Assembly: GCA_902795765.1 (NCBI GenBank)
Contig: CADBMQ010000160.1
Coordinates: 1-14,451 of the forward strand
Origin: Oscillospiraceae bacterium
GTDB lineage: Bacteria > Bacillota > Clostridia > Oscillospirales > Acutalibacteraceae
DNA length: 14,451 bases
Reading direction: 5' to 3'
Part shown: positions 8,031 through 14,124 of the stretch, piece by piece
How the letters are laid out: each line of letters opens with the position of its first letter
Numbering within the stretch: position 1 is the first letter of the stretch
Program-made: the position numbers and the translations under genes
The notes under the pieces: generated by a model
The model's input: only the letters and a program-made list of their open reading frames with translations
Database searches by the model: none
Told to the model about the DNA's origin: nothing

Positions 8031-8786
8031 ATGAAAATCGTCGGACAAACAGACAAAGGAATAACAAGACGAAGCAATCAGGACAGTTTTGCAGTTCTTC
8101 AACTTGCAACAGGACTTGATGCGGTGGTATTGTGCGACGGAATGGGCGGCGCACAAGCAGGAAATGTAGCGTCAGATCAAGCAGTTTCTATTATCAGCAA
8201 CCATATAAGTCGATTTGCAAGAGTAGATATGCGTTCGCAAAGCATAAAAGCATTACTTGAATCGTCGGCAATGGCGGCGAATGCCCAAATCTACGACCAG
8301 TCCCAAACTCATTTGGAACTTTCGGGAATGGGAACAACGGTCGTATCTGCAATCTTTTTAAATGGGGTTGCACACATAATTCACGCAGGTGACAGCCGAG
8401 CATACATCTTAAAAAACGGTGTGCTCGAACAAATAACCACAGACCATTCCATAGTTCAGCATCTTTATGAAACAGGTCAGATAACTAAGGAAGAGGCTCT
8501 AAACCACCCGACCAGAAATGTAATAACTCGTGCCGTTGGTACGCAGGACACTTTAAAAGTGGATTACAATATGGTTGACTACGCAGACGGAGATATGTTC
8601 CTGATTTGCTCGGACGGATTGACAAATTTTGTTTCCGAAGAGCAGATACAAGAGATTATTCAGGAAAATGATTTCTTTGACGCAGCAAAAAAACTTGTCG
8701 ATAAAGCCAATGAAAATGGCGGAGGCGATAATATAACGGTGGTACTTGCACTCGCAGACAGCGAAGAAGACGAAGCGAGCCTCTAA
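8031..8786 (+). CDS. prpC: PP2C-family Ser/Thr protein phosphatase (Stp/PrpC)
   Basis: This 251-aa soluble metal-dependent phosphatase reverses phosphorylation by the adjacent PASTA kinase. The PP2C motifs appear in order: RSNQD (residues 14-18), VVLCDGMGG (32-40, metal ligands Asp36 and Gly37), GMGTT (99-103), HAGDSRAY (118-125), TDHS (137-140), RNVITRAVGT (162-171), CSDGLTN (193-199, metal Asp195) and GGDNITVV (231-238, metal Asp233). Length and motif set match bacterial Stp. AAAGGCGGTGAT at 8014-8025 is a strong ribosome site. The pairing with prkC and rsgA downstream is the conserved Firmicute arrangement. Likely substrates, by family, are the kinase itself, RsgA and elongation factors. 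Confidence 0.96.
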   Translation: MKIVGQTDKGITRRSNQDSFAVLQLATGLDAVVLCDGMGGAQAGNVASDQAVSIISNHISRFARVDMRSQSIKALLESSAMAANAQIYDQSQTHLELSGMGTTVVSAIFLNGVAHIIHAGDSRAYILKNGVLEQITTDHSIVQHLYETGQITKEEALNHPTRNVITRAVGTQDTLKVDYNMVDYADGDMFLICSDGLTNFVSEEQIQEIIQENDFFDAAKKLVDKANENGGGDNITVVLALADSEEDEASL

Positions 8787-8827
8787 TTTAAAAGGCGATT
8801 TGCCTTGCTTGAAAGGAAGGAAAACAA

Positions 8828-10609
8828 ATGGATAATCTGGTTGGCAAAAGACTCGACGGTCGTTATGAGATAAGCGAACTTATCGGCATCGGCGGTATGG
8901 CGGTCGTGTATAAAGCATACGATAATATTGACGACCGCACAGTTGCAATAAAAATTCTCAAAGAGGAATTTTTGGCAAACGCAGAATTCAGAAGAAGATT
9001 TCAAAACGAATCGAAAGCAATTGCCGTTTTATCACATCCGAATATTGTAAAAGTCTATGATGTAAGTTTTGGCGATATGCTCCAATATATCGTAATGGAG
9101 TATGTTGACGGCATCACTTTGAAAGACTATATCAATCAGCGTGGTGTAATCGAATGGCGAGAGGCAATCCATTTTGCAACACAGGTGCTTAAAGCACTCG
9201 AACATGCTCATTCAAAAGGCATCGTTCATCGTGATATCAAACCGCAAAATATAATGCTTCTTCGTAATGGCGAAATCAAGGTAACAGATTTCGGAATTGC
9301 TCGTTTCTCTCGTTCTGCACAACCAACAATGACCGATAAAGCAATCGGCTCGGTTCACTATATCAGCCCCGAACAGGCTCGTGGTGACTATACCGATGGC
9401 AGATCGGATATCTATTCAGTTGGTGTAATGCTCTATGAAATGCTCACAGGCAGATTGCCGTTCCAATCGGATAGCGCAGTTTCAGTTGCAATAATGCAAC
9501 TTCAAAATGAGCCGGAAATCCCGACTGCAATCAACCCGAATATTCCGAAAGGCCTTGAAGAAATCACCTTAAAAGCAATGCAAAAACTCCCCGACAATCG
9601 TTTTGATAATGCGGGAGATATGCTTTATGACCTCGAAGAAATCAAAATGAACGAAAACTACATTTTTGATTACAAATTCGAGGCAACAGATAATAAAAAA
9701 GATGACTCGAACGATAATCAAAGACACGAACATAACACTAACGACAGAAGAAAGAAGAGCAAAAGAAAAGAAGGTAAATCTTCTTTGGTTGCAGTACTTG
9801 CAGGTGTTGCAGCAATCTTCATAATCGCAACTGCGGGTATCGTTTGGTTGTGCTTCAGCCTTTTCTCTGATACGGGTTCAACTCACGAATGTCCAAATCT
9901 TGTCGGATTGGTTTACAATGATATAATCAAAGACTCGAAATATAGCAATCTCAATATCGTTGTAGAAAGTTCCGATTATAACGCAGACTATCCGGAAGGC
10001 TGCATTTTCAAGCAGTTACCGGAAGCAGGTAAATCAATTAAAGACGATACAGCAATCAAAGTTCGAGTATCGAAAGGTGCTCAACAGATGACGCTTGACA
10101 ACTATAACAACAAAGAGTTTGCCGTGGTCAAAAAGCTTTTGACCGGTGAACTCGGACTTAAAGTTACGCAGATAAATCAAGCCAACGAGTCGATTAAAGA
10201 AGGCTATATCATTGATACTGTACCACCTGCTGGAAGCAATGTTAAAACAGGCGATACAATTACTATTTTTGTAAGTTCCGGTAAGGAAGTCGAACAGGTT
10301 AAAATCGGCGACTATACAGGTATGGACTATGAATCTGCAAAAAAAGAACTTGAATCACGTGGAATTCAGGTAAGAATTGTTTATGTCGATTCAGAGGCAT
10401 ATCCGCAAAAGAATTTTGTTGTTCGTCAGAGCGAAAGCGAGGGAACACTTCTCAAAGGCTCGTCTATCACGCTTTATGTAAGTACAGGTGACGCTCCAAA
10501 GACCGATCCACCAACAGAAGCACCTACAAAAGCACCGACACAAAAGCCAACGGAAGCTCCCGATACAACGGCGAAACCCGATACACCAACAACGAAGTCG
10601 GATAACTAA
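8828..10609 (+). CDS. prkC: PASTA-domain Ser/Thr protein kinase (PrkC/Stk)
   Basis: This 593-aa membrane kinase senses cell-wall fragments. The cytoplasmic Hanks kinase domain (about 13-270) has the Gly loop IGIGGMAVVYKA, Lys42 (AIKIL), HRDIKPQN (134-141), DFGIARF (154-160), an activation loop with Thr residues (TMTDKAIGSVHY) and SPEQARG. A charged linker (284-318) precedes one transmembrane helix at about 319-346. Three PASTA repeats follow at about 352-417, 418-485 and 487-554, each with the 'PxAGxxxKxGxxIxVxVSxG' type end. A Pro/Thr-rich tail (555-593) ends the protein. The length is normal for a three-PASTA kinase. The start at 8828 has GAAAGGAAGG at 8811-8820. By family, such kinases bind peptidoglycan or lipid II and affect germination and wall homeostasis; that role is inferred. 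Confidence 0.96.
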   Translation: MDNLVGKRLDGRYEISELIGIGGMAVVYKAYDNIDDRTVAIKILKEEFLANAEFRRRFQNESKAIAVLSHPNIVKVYDVSFGDMLQYIVMEYVDGITLKDYINQRGVIEWREAIHFATQVLKALEHAHSKGIVHRDIKPQNIMLLRNGEIKVTDFGIARFSRSAQPTMTDKAIGSVHYISPEQARGDYTDGRSDIYSVGVMLYEMLTGRLPFQSDSAVSVAIMQLQNEPEIPTAINPNIPKGLEEITLKAMQKLPDNRFDNAGDMLYDLEEIKMNENYIFDYKFEATDNKKDDSNDNQRHEHNTNDRRKKSKRKEGKSSLVAVLAGVAAIFIIATAGIVWLCFSLFSDTGSTHECPNLVGLVYNDIIKDSKYSNLNIVVESSDYNADYPEGCIFKQLPEAGKSIKDDTAIKVRVSKGAQQMTLDNYNNKEFAVVKKLLTGELGLKVTQINQANESIKEGYIIDTVPPAGSNVKTGDTITIFVSSGKEVEQVKIGDYTGMDYESAKKELESRGIQVRIVYVDSEAYPQKNFVVRQSESEGTLLKGSSITLYVSTGDAPKTDPPTEAPTKAPTQKPTEAPDTTAKPDTPTTKSDN

Positions 10610-10610
10610 A

Positions 10611-11501
10611 ATGACAGGAATTATTGTAAAGGCAATCGCCGGTTTCTACTATGTAGATACCGGCGACGTTGTTATAGAATGTAAGGCGAGAGGTAAGTTT
10701 CGCAATAAATCGCAGTCGCCACTTGTTGGCGACAGAGTTGAAATCACTCCGACAGACGGTGGAAAAGCGACAGTCGATAAAATTTTGCCACGAAAAAATT
10801 CGCTCATCAGACCACCACTTGCCAATCTCGACCTACTTTTCATAATCGCGTCGGTAAGCGATCCGCAACCGAACTTGTTTGTCATCGACAAACTTTCTGC
10901 CTATGCCGAATACAACGGCGTAGAGCCGATAATCGTAGCGAATAAACCTGATTTAGGCTCACCCGAAGAACTGCTTTCAATATACAAAAAAGCAGGGTAT
11001 AAAACACTTTGTGCGTCGGGTAAAACGGGCGAGGGCGTCGAAGAGATAACTAAACTTATGATTGGAAAAACAAGCGCATTCACAGGCAATTCGGGAGTTG
11101 GCAAATCGTCAATACTCAATCGCATAATGCCGTCACTTTCGCTTGAAACGGCGCACACAAGCCAAAAACTCGGCAGAGGCAGGCATACAACACGCCATAG
11201 CGAGCTTTTCAAATGCGAAGGCGGTTATATCGCAGATACACCTGGCTTTTCGAGTTTTGAGTTGAATGACGATTTATTTATCAGAAAAGACGAATTGTCG
11301 GGTTGTTTCCCCGAATTTGAATCATATTTAGGCGAATGTAAGTTCACTTCCTGCTCACATACGGGCGAAAAAGGATGTGCAGTTTTGTCGGCACTCGAAA
11401 ACGGCGAAATAGCAAAAAGCCGATTTGAAAGTTATGTTCGAATGTATAAAGACGCAGCGAAAATTCCCGATTGGCAGATAAACAAAAGAAACGAAAGGTA
11501 G
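10611..11501 (+). CDS. rsgA: Ribosome small-subunit-dependent GTPase RsgA (CpgA/YloQ)
   Basis: This 296-aa circularly permuted GTPase acts in late 30S subunit maturation. The order G4-G5-G1-G3 is visible: NKPD (residues 111-114), CASGKTGEG (134-142), GNSGVGKSS (159-167) and DTPGFSS (209-215). An N-terminal OB fold (to about residue 65, with PLVGDRVEITP) precedes it. A C-terminal zinc knuckle, CKFTSCSHTGEKGC, has ligands at 243, 248, 250 and 256. The start is the ATG at 10611, one base after the prkC stop. It has no clear SD, so it probably depends on translational coupling with prkC. An in-frame ATG at 10488 would overlap prkC and add 41 basic residues, which are the prkC tail read in another frame. 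B. subtilis CpgA is a known PrkC/PrpC substrate, which fits the order here. Confidence 0.96.
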   Translation: MTGIIVKAIAGFYYVDTGDVVIECKARGKFRNKSQSPLVGDRVEITPTDGGKATVDKILPRKNSLIRPPLANLDLLFIIASVSDPQPNLFVIDKLSAYAEYNGVEPIIVANKPDLGSPEELLSIYKKAGYKTLCASGKTGEGVEEITKLMIGKTSAFTGNSGVGKSSILNRIMPSLSLETAHTSQKLGRGRHTTRHSELFKCEGGYIADTPGFSSFELNDDLFIRKDELSGCFPEFESYLGECKFTSCSHTGEKGCAVLSALENGEIAKSRFESYVRMYKDAAKIPDWQINKRNER

Positions 11502-11507
11502 ATTAAA

Positions 11508-12131
11508 ATGCAAAGAGCAGTTGTAGTCGCTGGTGGCGAAATAAGTGATTACGCAAGAATTCGCAAATTGATTTGCTCTGAGGACTATTTAATCTATTGT
11601 GATAGCGGTCTGCGTCATATAAACGGACTAATGAAAAATCCCGACTTAATAATCGGTGATTTCGACTCTCATGAAAAGCCAACGGAAACCAACTGCGAGT
11701 GTATTGTTTTGCCTTGCGAAAAGGACGATACTGACAGTTTCTTTGCGCTAAAACAGGCAATCGAGAGTGGATATAAAAGCGTTCTGTTTTTGGGATGTAC
11801 AGGTGGCAGACTCGACCACACTTTCGCAAATTTAAGTGCAATGTGCTATGCTTACGAGCATGGAGTTACACCCGAAATGGCAGACGATTACTCAGTTTAT
11901 AAGATGATTGCCGAAAAACCACTTACTATCAAAAACGACGAATGCGAATATTTTTCGGTCATTCCAATAGACGGCAAATTAAATAATCTAACCATCATCG
12001 GAGCGAAATATCCGCTTGAAAACGCAAGTGTCGATATGACATATCTGTATTCGGTCAGCAATGAAGTGGCAGACGAGCAAAGCATTGTCGATACAAATGG
12101 CGAAAGAGCATTGATAATTCTCGATTATTAA
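11508..12131 (+). CDS. thiN: Thiamine pyrophosphokinase
   Basis: This 207-aa cytoplasmic enzyme transfers pyrophosphate from ATP to thiamine, giving thiamine diphosphate. The family motifs appear in order: CDSG (residues 31-34), GDFDS (50-54), DDTD (73-76, metal binding) and GGRLDHTFAN (99-108). The C-terminal beta-sandwich half contains GAKYPLENASV and a 'S-V-SNE' segment, as in other bacterial TPKs. AAAGGTAG at 11494-11501 is the ribosome site and overlaps the rsgA stop. The gene follows rsgA directly; in B. subtilis rpe stands between them. Its stop codon overlaps the -35 box of the next promoter. No thiamine riboswitch is seen upstream, so it is probably expressed with rsgA. Confidence 0.95.
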   Translation: MQRAVVVAGGEISDYARIRKLICSEDYLIYCDSGLRHINGLMKNPDLIIGDFDSHEKPTETNCECIVLPCEKDDTDSFFALKQAIESGYKSVLFLGCTGGRLDHTFANLSAMCYAYEHGVTPEMADDYSVYKMIAEKPLTIKNDECEYFSVIPIDGKLNNLTIIGAKYPLENASVDMTYLYSVSNEVADEQSIVDTNGERALIILDY

Positions 12132-12163
12132 CAAAATCCTCGCATTTTTATATAATATAGTGA
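12128..12163 (+). promoter_or_regulatory. Near-consensus sigma-A promoter between thiN and small genes
   Basis: TTAACA at 12128-12133 (one mismatch from TTGACA) is followed, after 17 nt, by a perfect TATAAT at 12151-12156. Transcription should start near 12163. The -35 box overlaps the stop codon of thiN. This promoter would serve the 52-aa membrane protein and the spoVM-like gene independently of the upstream operon. I see no sigma-E-like or sigma-K-like -10 (CATA type) here. Confidence 0.75.
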
Positions 12164-12182
12164 AACCGAGAAATGCGAGGGG
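12137..12182 (+). promoter_or_regulatory. Inverted repeat spanning the promoter and the downstream ribosome site
   Basis: CCTCGCATTT (12138-12147) and AAATGCGAGG (12171-12180) are a perfect 10-bp inverted repeat with a 23-nt loop. Wobble pairs may extend it on both sides. The left arm sits in the promoter spacer. The right arm lies in the predicted transcript and reaches into the ribosome site AGGGG (12178-12182) of the 52-aa gene. It is not a terminator, because no U-tract follows. It could be an operator or an RNA hairpin that hides the ribosome site. Confidence 0.6.
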
Positions 12183-12189
12183 AAACGGT

Positions 12190-12348
12190 ATGAAGAAAAA
12201 AACTCGGTGCAAAAGCAGTAAAGCACCGATAGTTTTTGCGCTCGGCATCGGAATCATACTTGCGACATTTCTCCCATACAAGGCAATTATGCTAATGCTT
12301 GGAATTGTGCTTGTATTACTCGGCTTTGCCTATTTGAAATGTCGGTAA
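12190..12348 (+). CDS. Small two-helix membrane protein of unknown function
   Basis: I do not recognise this 52-aa protein. A basic N-terminus (MKKKTRCKSSK) is followed by two hydrophobic segments at about residues 12-29 (APIVFALGIGIILATFLP) and 30-49, separated only by a Pro-Tyr-Lys turn, and it ends in KCR. This looks like a helical hairpin with both ends in the cytoplasm by the positive-inside rule. The ATG at 12190 has AGGGG at 12178-12182 with 7-nt spacing; an upstream in-frame GTG at 12160 would lie before the predicted transcript start. The stop codon overlaps the ribosome site of the spoVM-like gene, so the two are likely co-translated. A link with spore membrane biology is only a guess from this neighbour. 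Confidence 0.75.
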   Translation: MKKKTRCKSSKAPIVFALGIGIILATFLPYKAIMLMLGIVLVLLGFAYLKCR

Positions 12349-12359
12349 GGAGTGATTTG

Positions 12360-12434
12360 ATGACCGTCGTAGTAGTCGAGGGTCCGAAGATTTTTAAAGG
12401 AATACTTAAAAAGATATTTAAAATAAAAGGCTAA
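12360..12434 (+). CDS. spoVM: SpoVM-like stage V sporulation peptide (24 aa)
   Basis: This tiny gene, too short for common ORF cut-offs, encodes 24 residues: start MTVVVVEGPKIFKGIL, then a basic KKIFKIKG end. It aligns without gaps to B. subtilis SpoVM (26 aa), keeping Pro9, Lys10, Gly14 and Ile15, a hydrophobic first part, and an amphipathic basic helix. SpoVM binds the convex forespore membrane by sensing curvature and anchors the coat ATPase SpoIVA; its Pro9 is important there. AAGGAGTGAT at 12347-12356 is a near-perfect ribosome site. In B. subtilis spoVM also lies just downstream of thiN (yloS), so synteny supports the call. It is followed within 6 nt by a terminator. I call it from length, sequence and position together. 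It implies, but does not prove, that this organism makes endospores. Confidence 0.85.
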   Translation: MTVVVVEGPKIFKGILKKIFKIKG

Positions 12435-12439
12435 ATCAA

Positions 12440-12475
12440 AAAACAGGTACTCGAAAGAGTACCTGTTTTGCGTTT
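12440..12475. terminator. Strong bidirectional intrinsic terminator
   Basis: AAAACAGGTACTC (12440-12452) and GAGTACCTGTTTT (12457-12469) form a perfect 13-bp stem with a GAAA tetraloop. On the + strand it is followed by TTTTGCGTTTAT; on the - strand the complementary tract TTTTTTGATTT follows. It lies between the spoVM-like gene (+) and the M24 peptidase (-), two convergent genes, and can end both transcripts. Confidence 0.92.
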
Positions 12476-12476
12476 A

Positions 12477-13541
12477 TCACAATATAATCAAACTTTTATC
12501 ACTTTTTGTGATATTCTCAAATCCGTTATCAGTTACAAACACCATATCTTCAATTCTAACACCAAATCTGCCGTCAATATAAATGCCCGGCTCAACTGTC
12601 ATAACCGTACCCGATTTGAGTGGCTTTTTAAAATTAGGACTGCAAACGGGACTTTCGTGAATTTCAAGTCCGACACTATGCCCGAGAGCATGACCAAAAC
12701 AACCCTCAAATCCTGCGGAGTTTATCACGTCACGAGCCGCCTTGTCAACATCGCAACCACGAACACCACTTTTCATAACTGCAAATGACGCATTTTGTGC
12801 TTTAAGAACAGTATCGTAAACCAAGCGTTGCTCATCACTAACCGAGCCTATCACAACCGTTCTCGTCATATCCGAGTGATACCCGTTGACCACAGCGCCG
12901 AAATCCATCGTAACAAAGTCGCCTTTTTCAATAACCTTGTCGGTTGGCACTCCGTGTGGCAGAGAAGAGTTTTTCCCCGATACAACAATGAAATCAAACG
13001 AAACACCTTCACTGCCGAGCGAACGAATATAAAACTCCATATCGAGCATAACCTTACGCTCGGTGCGACCTGCGGAAATTCTCGGCAAAATGTAGTCGAA
13101 AGTATCGTCTGTCATCTTTTGAGCCTTGCGAATAAACTCAAATTCCTGCTCGGTCTTAATCTGACGCATCTGCAAAATAACATCTTCGCACTTGCGATCG
13201 TTACTAATCTCAACACCGCCCAAAGCACGACCAAGTCGTTTGCGTTCGGCAATCGTCATCTGTTCGGTTTCAACAAAAATCTCGTTAATATCATTCTTTT
13301 TCAAAAGTTCAATAAGCTCTTTGTCGCCGTGACTTTCGATAACCTCACACATAGCTTCATTTCTTGCACGTTCGTAATAGCGAAAATCAACGAGCAGATA
13401 TGCACAACCACCAAAAATCAAAGCACTACCGCAGTCGGAATTAAACCCCGTAAGATAAAAACGATTTGCATCGCTTGTAACAAGCATCGCTTGATTATTG
13501 TCAAGCAACTCGCACAAACGGTCAATTCTGTATTTAATCAA
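12477..13541 (-). CDS. M24-family Xaa-Pro aminopeptidase/dipeptidase
   Basis: This 354-aa metallopeptidase removes N-terminal residues, typically before proline, in peptide turnover. An N-terminal creatinase-like domain (about residues 1-125) contains TSDANRFYLTGF and a VDFRYYERA segment. The catalytic pita-bread domain has all five metal ligands: Asp213 (TMDFG), Asp224 (SDMTRTV), His288 (GHSVGLEIHE), Glu317 (TVEPG) and Glu331 (RIEDM). The short N-terminal domain suits the PepQ/YpdF/YqhT type; substrate length cannot be told from sequence, so I give no symbol. I choose the TTG at 13541 because AGGTGAT (13546-13552) precedes it at good spacing; the GTG at 13550 lies inside that site but remains possible. 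It has its own promoter at 13573-13600 and converges on the spoVM terminator. Confidence 0.93.
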   Translation of the reverse strand: MIKYRIDRLCELLDNNQAMLVTSDANRFYLTGFNSDCGSALIFGGCAYLLVDFRYYERARNEAMCEVIESHGDKELIELLKKNDINEIFVETEQMTIAERKRLGRALGGVEISNDRKCEDVILQMRQIKTEQEFEFIRKAQKMTDDTFDYILPRISAGRTERKVMLDMEFYIRSLGSEGVSFDFIVVSGKNSSLPHGVPTDKVIEKGDFVTMDFGAVVNGYHSDMTRTVVIGSVSDEQRLVYDTVLKAQNASFAVMKSGVRGCDVDKAARDVINSAGFEGCFGHALGHSVGLEIHESPVCSPNFKKPLKSGTVMTVEPGIYIDGRFGVRIEDMVFVTDNGFENITKSDKSLIIL

Positions 13542-13572
13542 AATAATCACCTGAAATTTAAGTTTTATTTAA

Positions 13573-13600
13573 GTTATAGGGAATAAACTTAAAATGTAAA
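13573..13600 (-). promoter_or_regulatory. Probable promoter of the M24 peptidase gene
   Basis: Read on the minus strand, TTTACA (13600-13595) is followed after 16 nt by TATAAC (13578-13573). The predicted start near 13566 leaves a leader of about 25 nt before the TTG at 13541. The -35 box overlaps the T-rich tail of the preceding hairpin. Confidence 0.55.
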
Positions 13601-13639
13601 AAGTAAAAAAATGCGTACACCCCTTCTTTAACGCATTTT
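13595..13639 (-). terminator. Second hairpin with U-tract between dut and the M24 gene
   Basis: On the minus strand, AAAATGCGT (13639-13631) and ACGCATTTT (13616-13608) form a 9-bp stem with a 14-nt loop (TAAAGAAGGGGTGT). A run of seven T, then AC and five T follows. It looks like an intrinsic terminator acting after the dut-proximal hairpin, though the loop is longer than usual. Confidence 0.6.
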
Positions 13640-13640
13640 A

Positions 13641-13670
13641 AACGGGAAGTGATTTAAAGCACTTCCCGTT
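13641..13670 (-). terminator. Hairpin directly after dut
   Basis: AACGGGAAGTG (13641-13651) and CACTTCCCGTT (13660-13670) form a perfect 11-bp stem with an 8-nt loop, 4 nt after the dut stop. Its best T-run is on the + side (GTTTTTATTTT), where no gene is read. On the dut side the tail is only TTTAAAATG, so this hairpin may act together with the next one, or protect the mRNA 3' end. Confidence 0.7.
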
Positions 13671-13674
13671 GTTT

Positions 13675-14112
13675 TTATTTTCTGCCTGTCGAGCCGAAAC
13701 CACCCTCACCACGAGTGGTATCGCTAAGTTCGTCTGTTTCTTCAAAACAAGCAGTCATATAGGGAGTGATGACTAATTGAGCAATACGCTCGCCTGCCTG
13801 AATTTCGGCAACTTCGTCCGAATGGTTGTGGAGAGCAACCATAAACTCGCCACGGTAATCCGAATCGACAACGCCAACCTTGTTAGCAGGAGCAAGCCCA
13901 CGTTTTGACGCAATACCCGAACGGGCAAAAATCAGTCCCATATAGCCTTCGGGAATTTCCATCGCAAGTCCTGTGCCAACCATAACAGTTTTGTGAGGCT
14001 CAACTGCTATCGGCTCGGTTGTACAAGCGTATAAGTCAGCACCTGCCGCAAAATCACTGCCGTATGACGGCAAAACTGCATTTTCATTCAACTTTTTAAC
14101 CTTAACTAACAT
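13675..14112 (-). CDS. dut: dUTP diphosphatase (trimeric dUTPase)
   Basis: This 145-aa cytoplasmic enzyme hydrolyses dUTP to dUMP and pyrophosphate, keeping uracil out of DNA and feeding thymidylate synthesis. All five trimeric dUTPase motifs are present: AGADLYA (residues 23-29), ARSGIASKRGL (63-73), NKVGVVDSDYRGE (77-89, catalytic Asp83), GERIAQLVI (107-115) and the C-terminal RGEGGFGSTG (134-143) that closes over the active site. Length is normal. The ATG at 14112 has AAGGTGG (14120-14126), which overlaps the end of nrdG 12 nt away, so the two are co-transcribed. Together they serve deoxynucleotide supply. Confidence 0.97.
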   Translation of the reverse strand: MLVKVKKLNENAVLPSYGSDFAAGADLYACTTEPIAVEPHKTVMVGTGLAMEIPEGYMGLIFARSGIASKRGLAPANKVGVVDSDYRGEFMVALHNHSDEVAEIQAGERIAQLVITPYMTACFEETDELSDTTRGEGGFGSTGRK

Positions 14113-14124
14113 AACAAATCCACC

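Noticed and set aside
8791..8806. Small AAGGC/GCCTT inverted repeat between prpC and prkC
   Set aside because: It is a 5-bp stem without a T-tract, too weak to call a terminator or regulator.
10488..10610. Extended N-terminus for RsgA
   Set aside because: The extra residues are the repetitive prkC tail read in another frame; the OB-fold domain starts at the ATG at 10611.
12160..12189. GTG at 12160 as the start of the small membrane protein
   Set aside because: It lies immediately downstream of the -10 box, before the expected transcript start, and has no SD; the ATG at 12190 has one.
12468..12788. 106-aa + strand ORF after spoVM
   Set aside because: It begins in the terminator tail and is antisense to the conserved C-terminus of the M24 peptidase.
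12795..13586. 263-aa ORF on the + strand opposite the M24 gene
   Set aside because: Its Asn/His/Ser-rich translation has no domain, and the minus strand there encodes a complete peptidase with all metal ligands.
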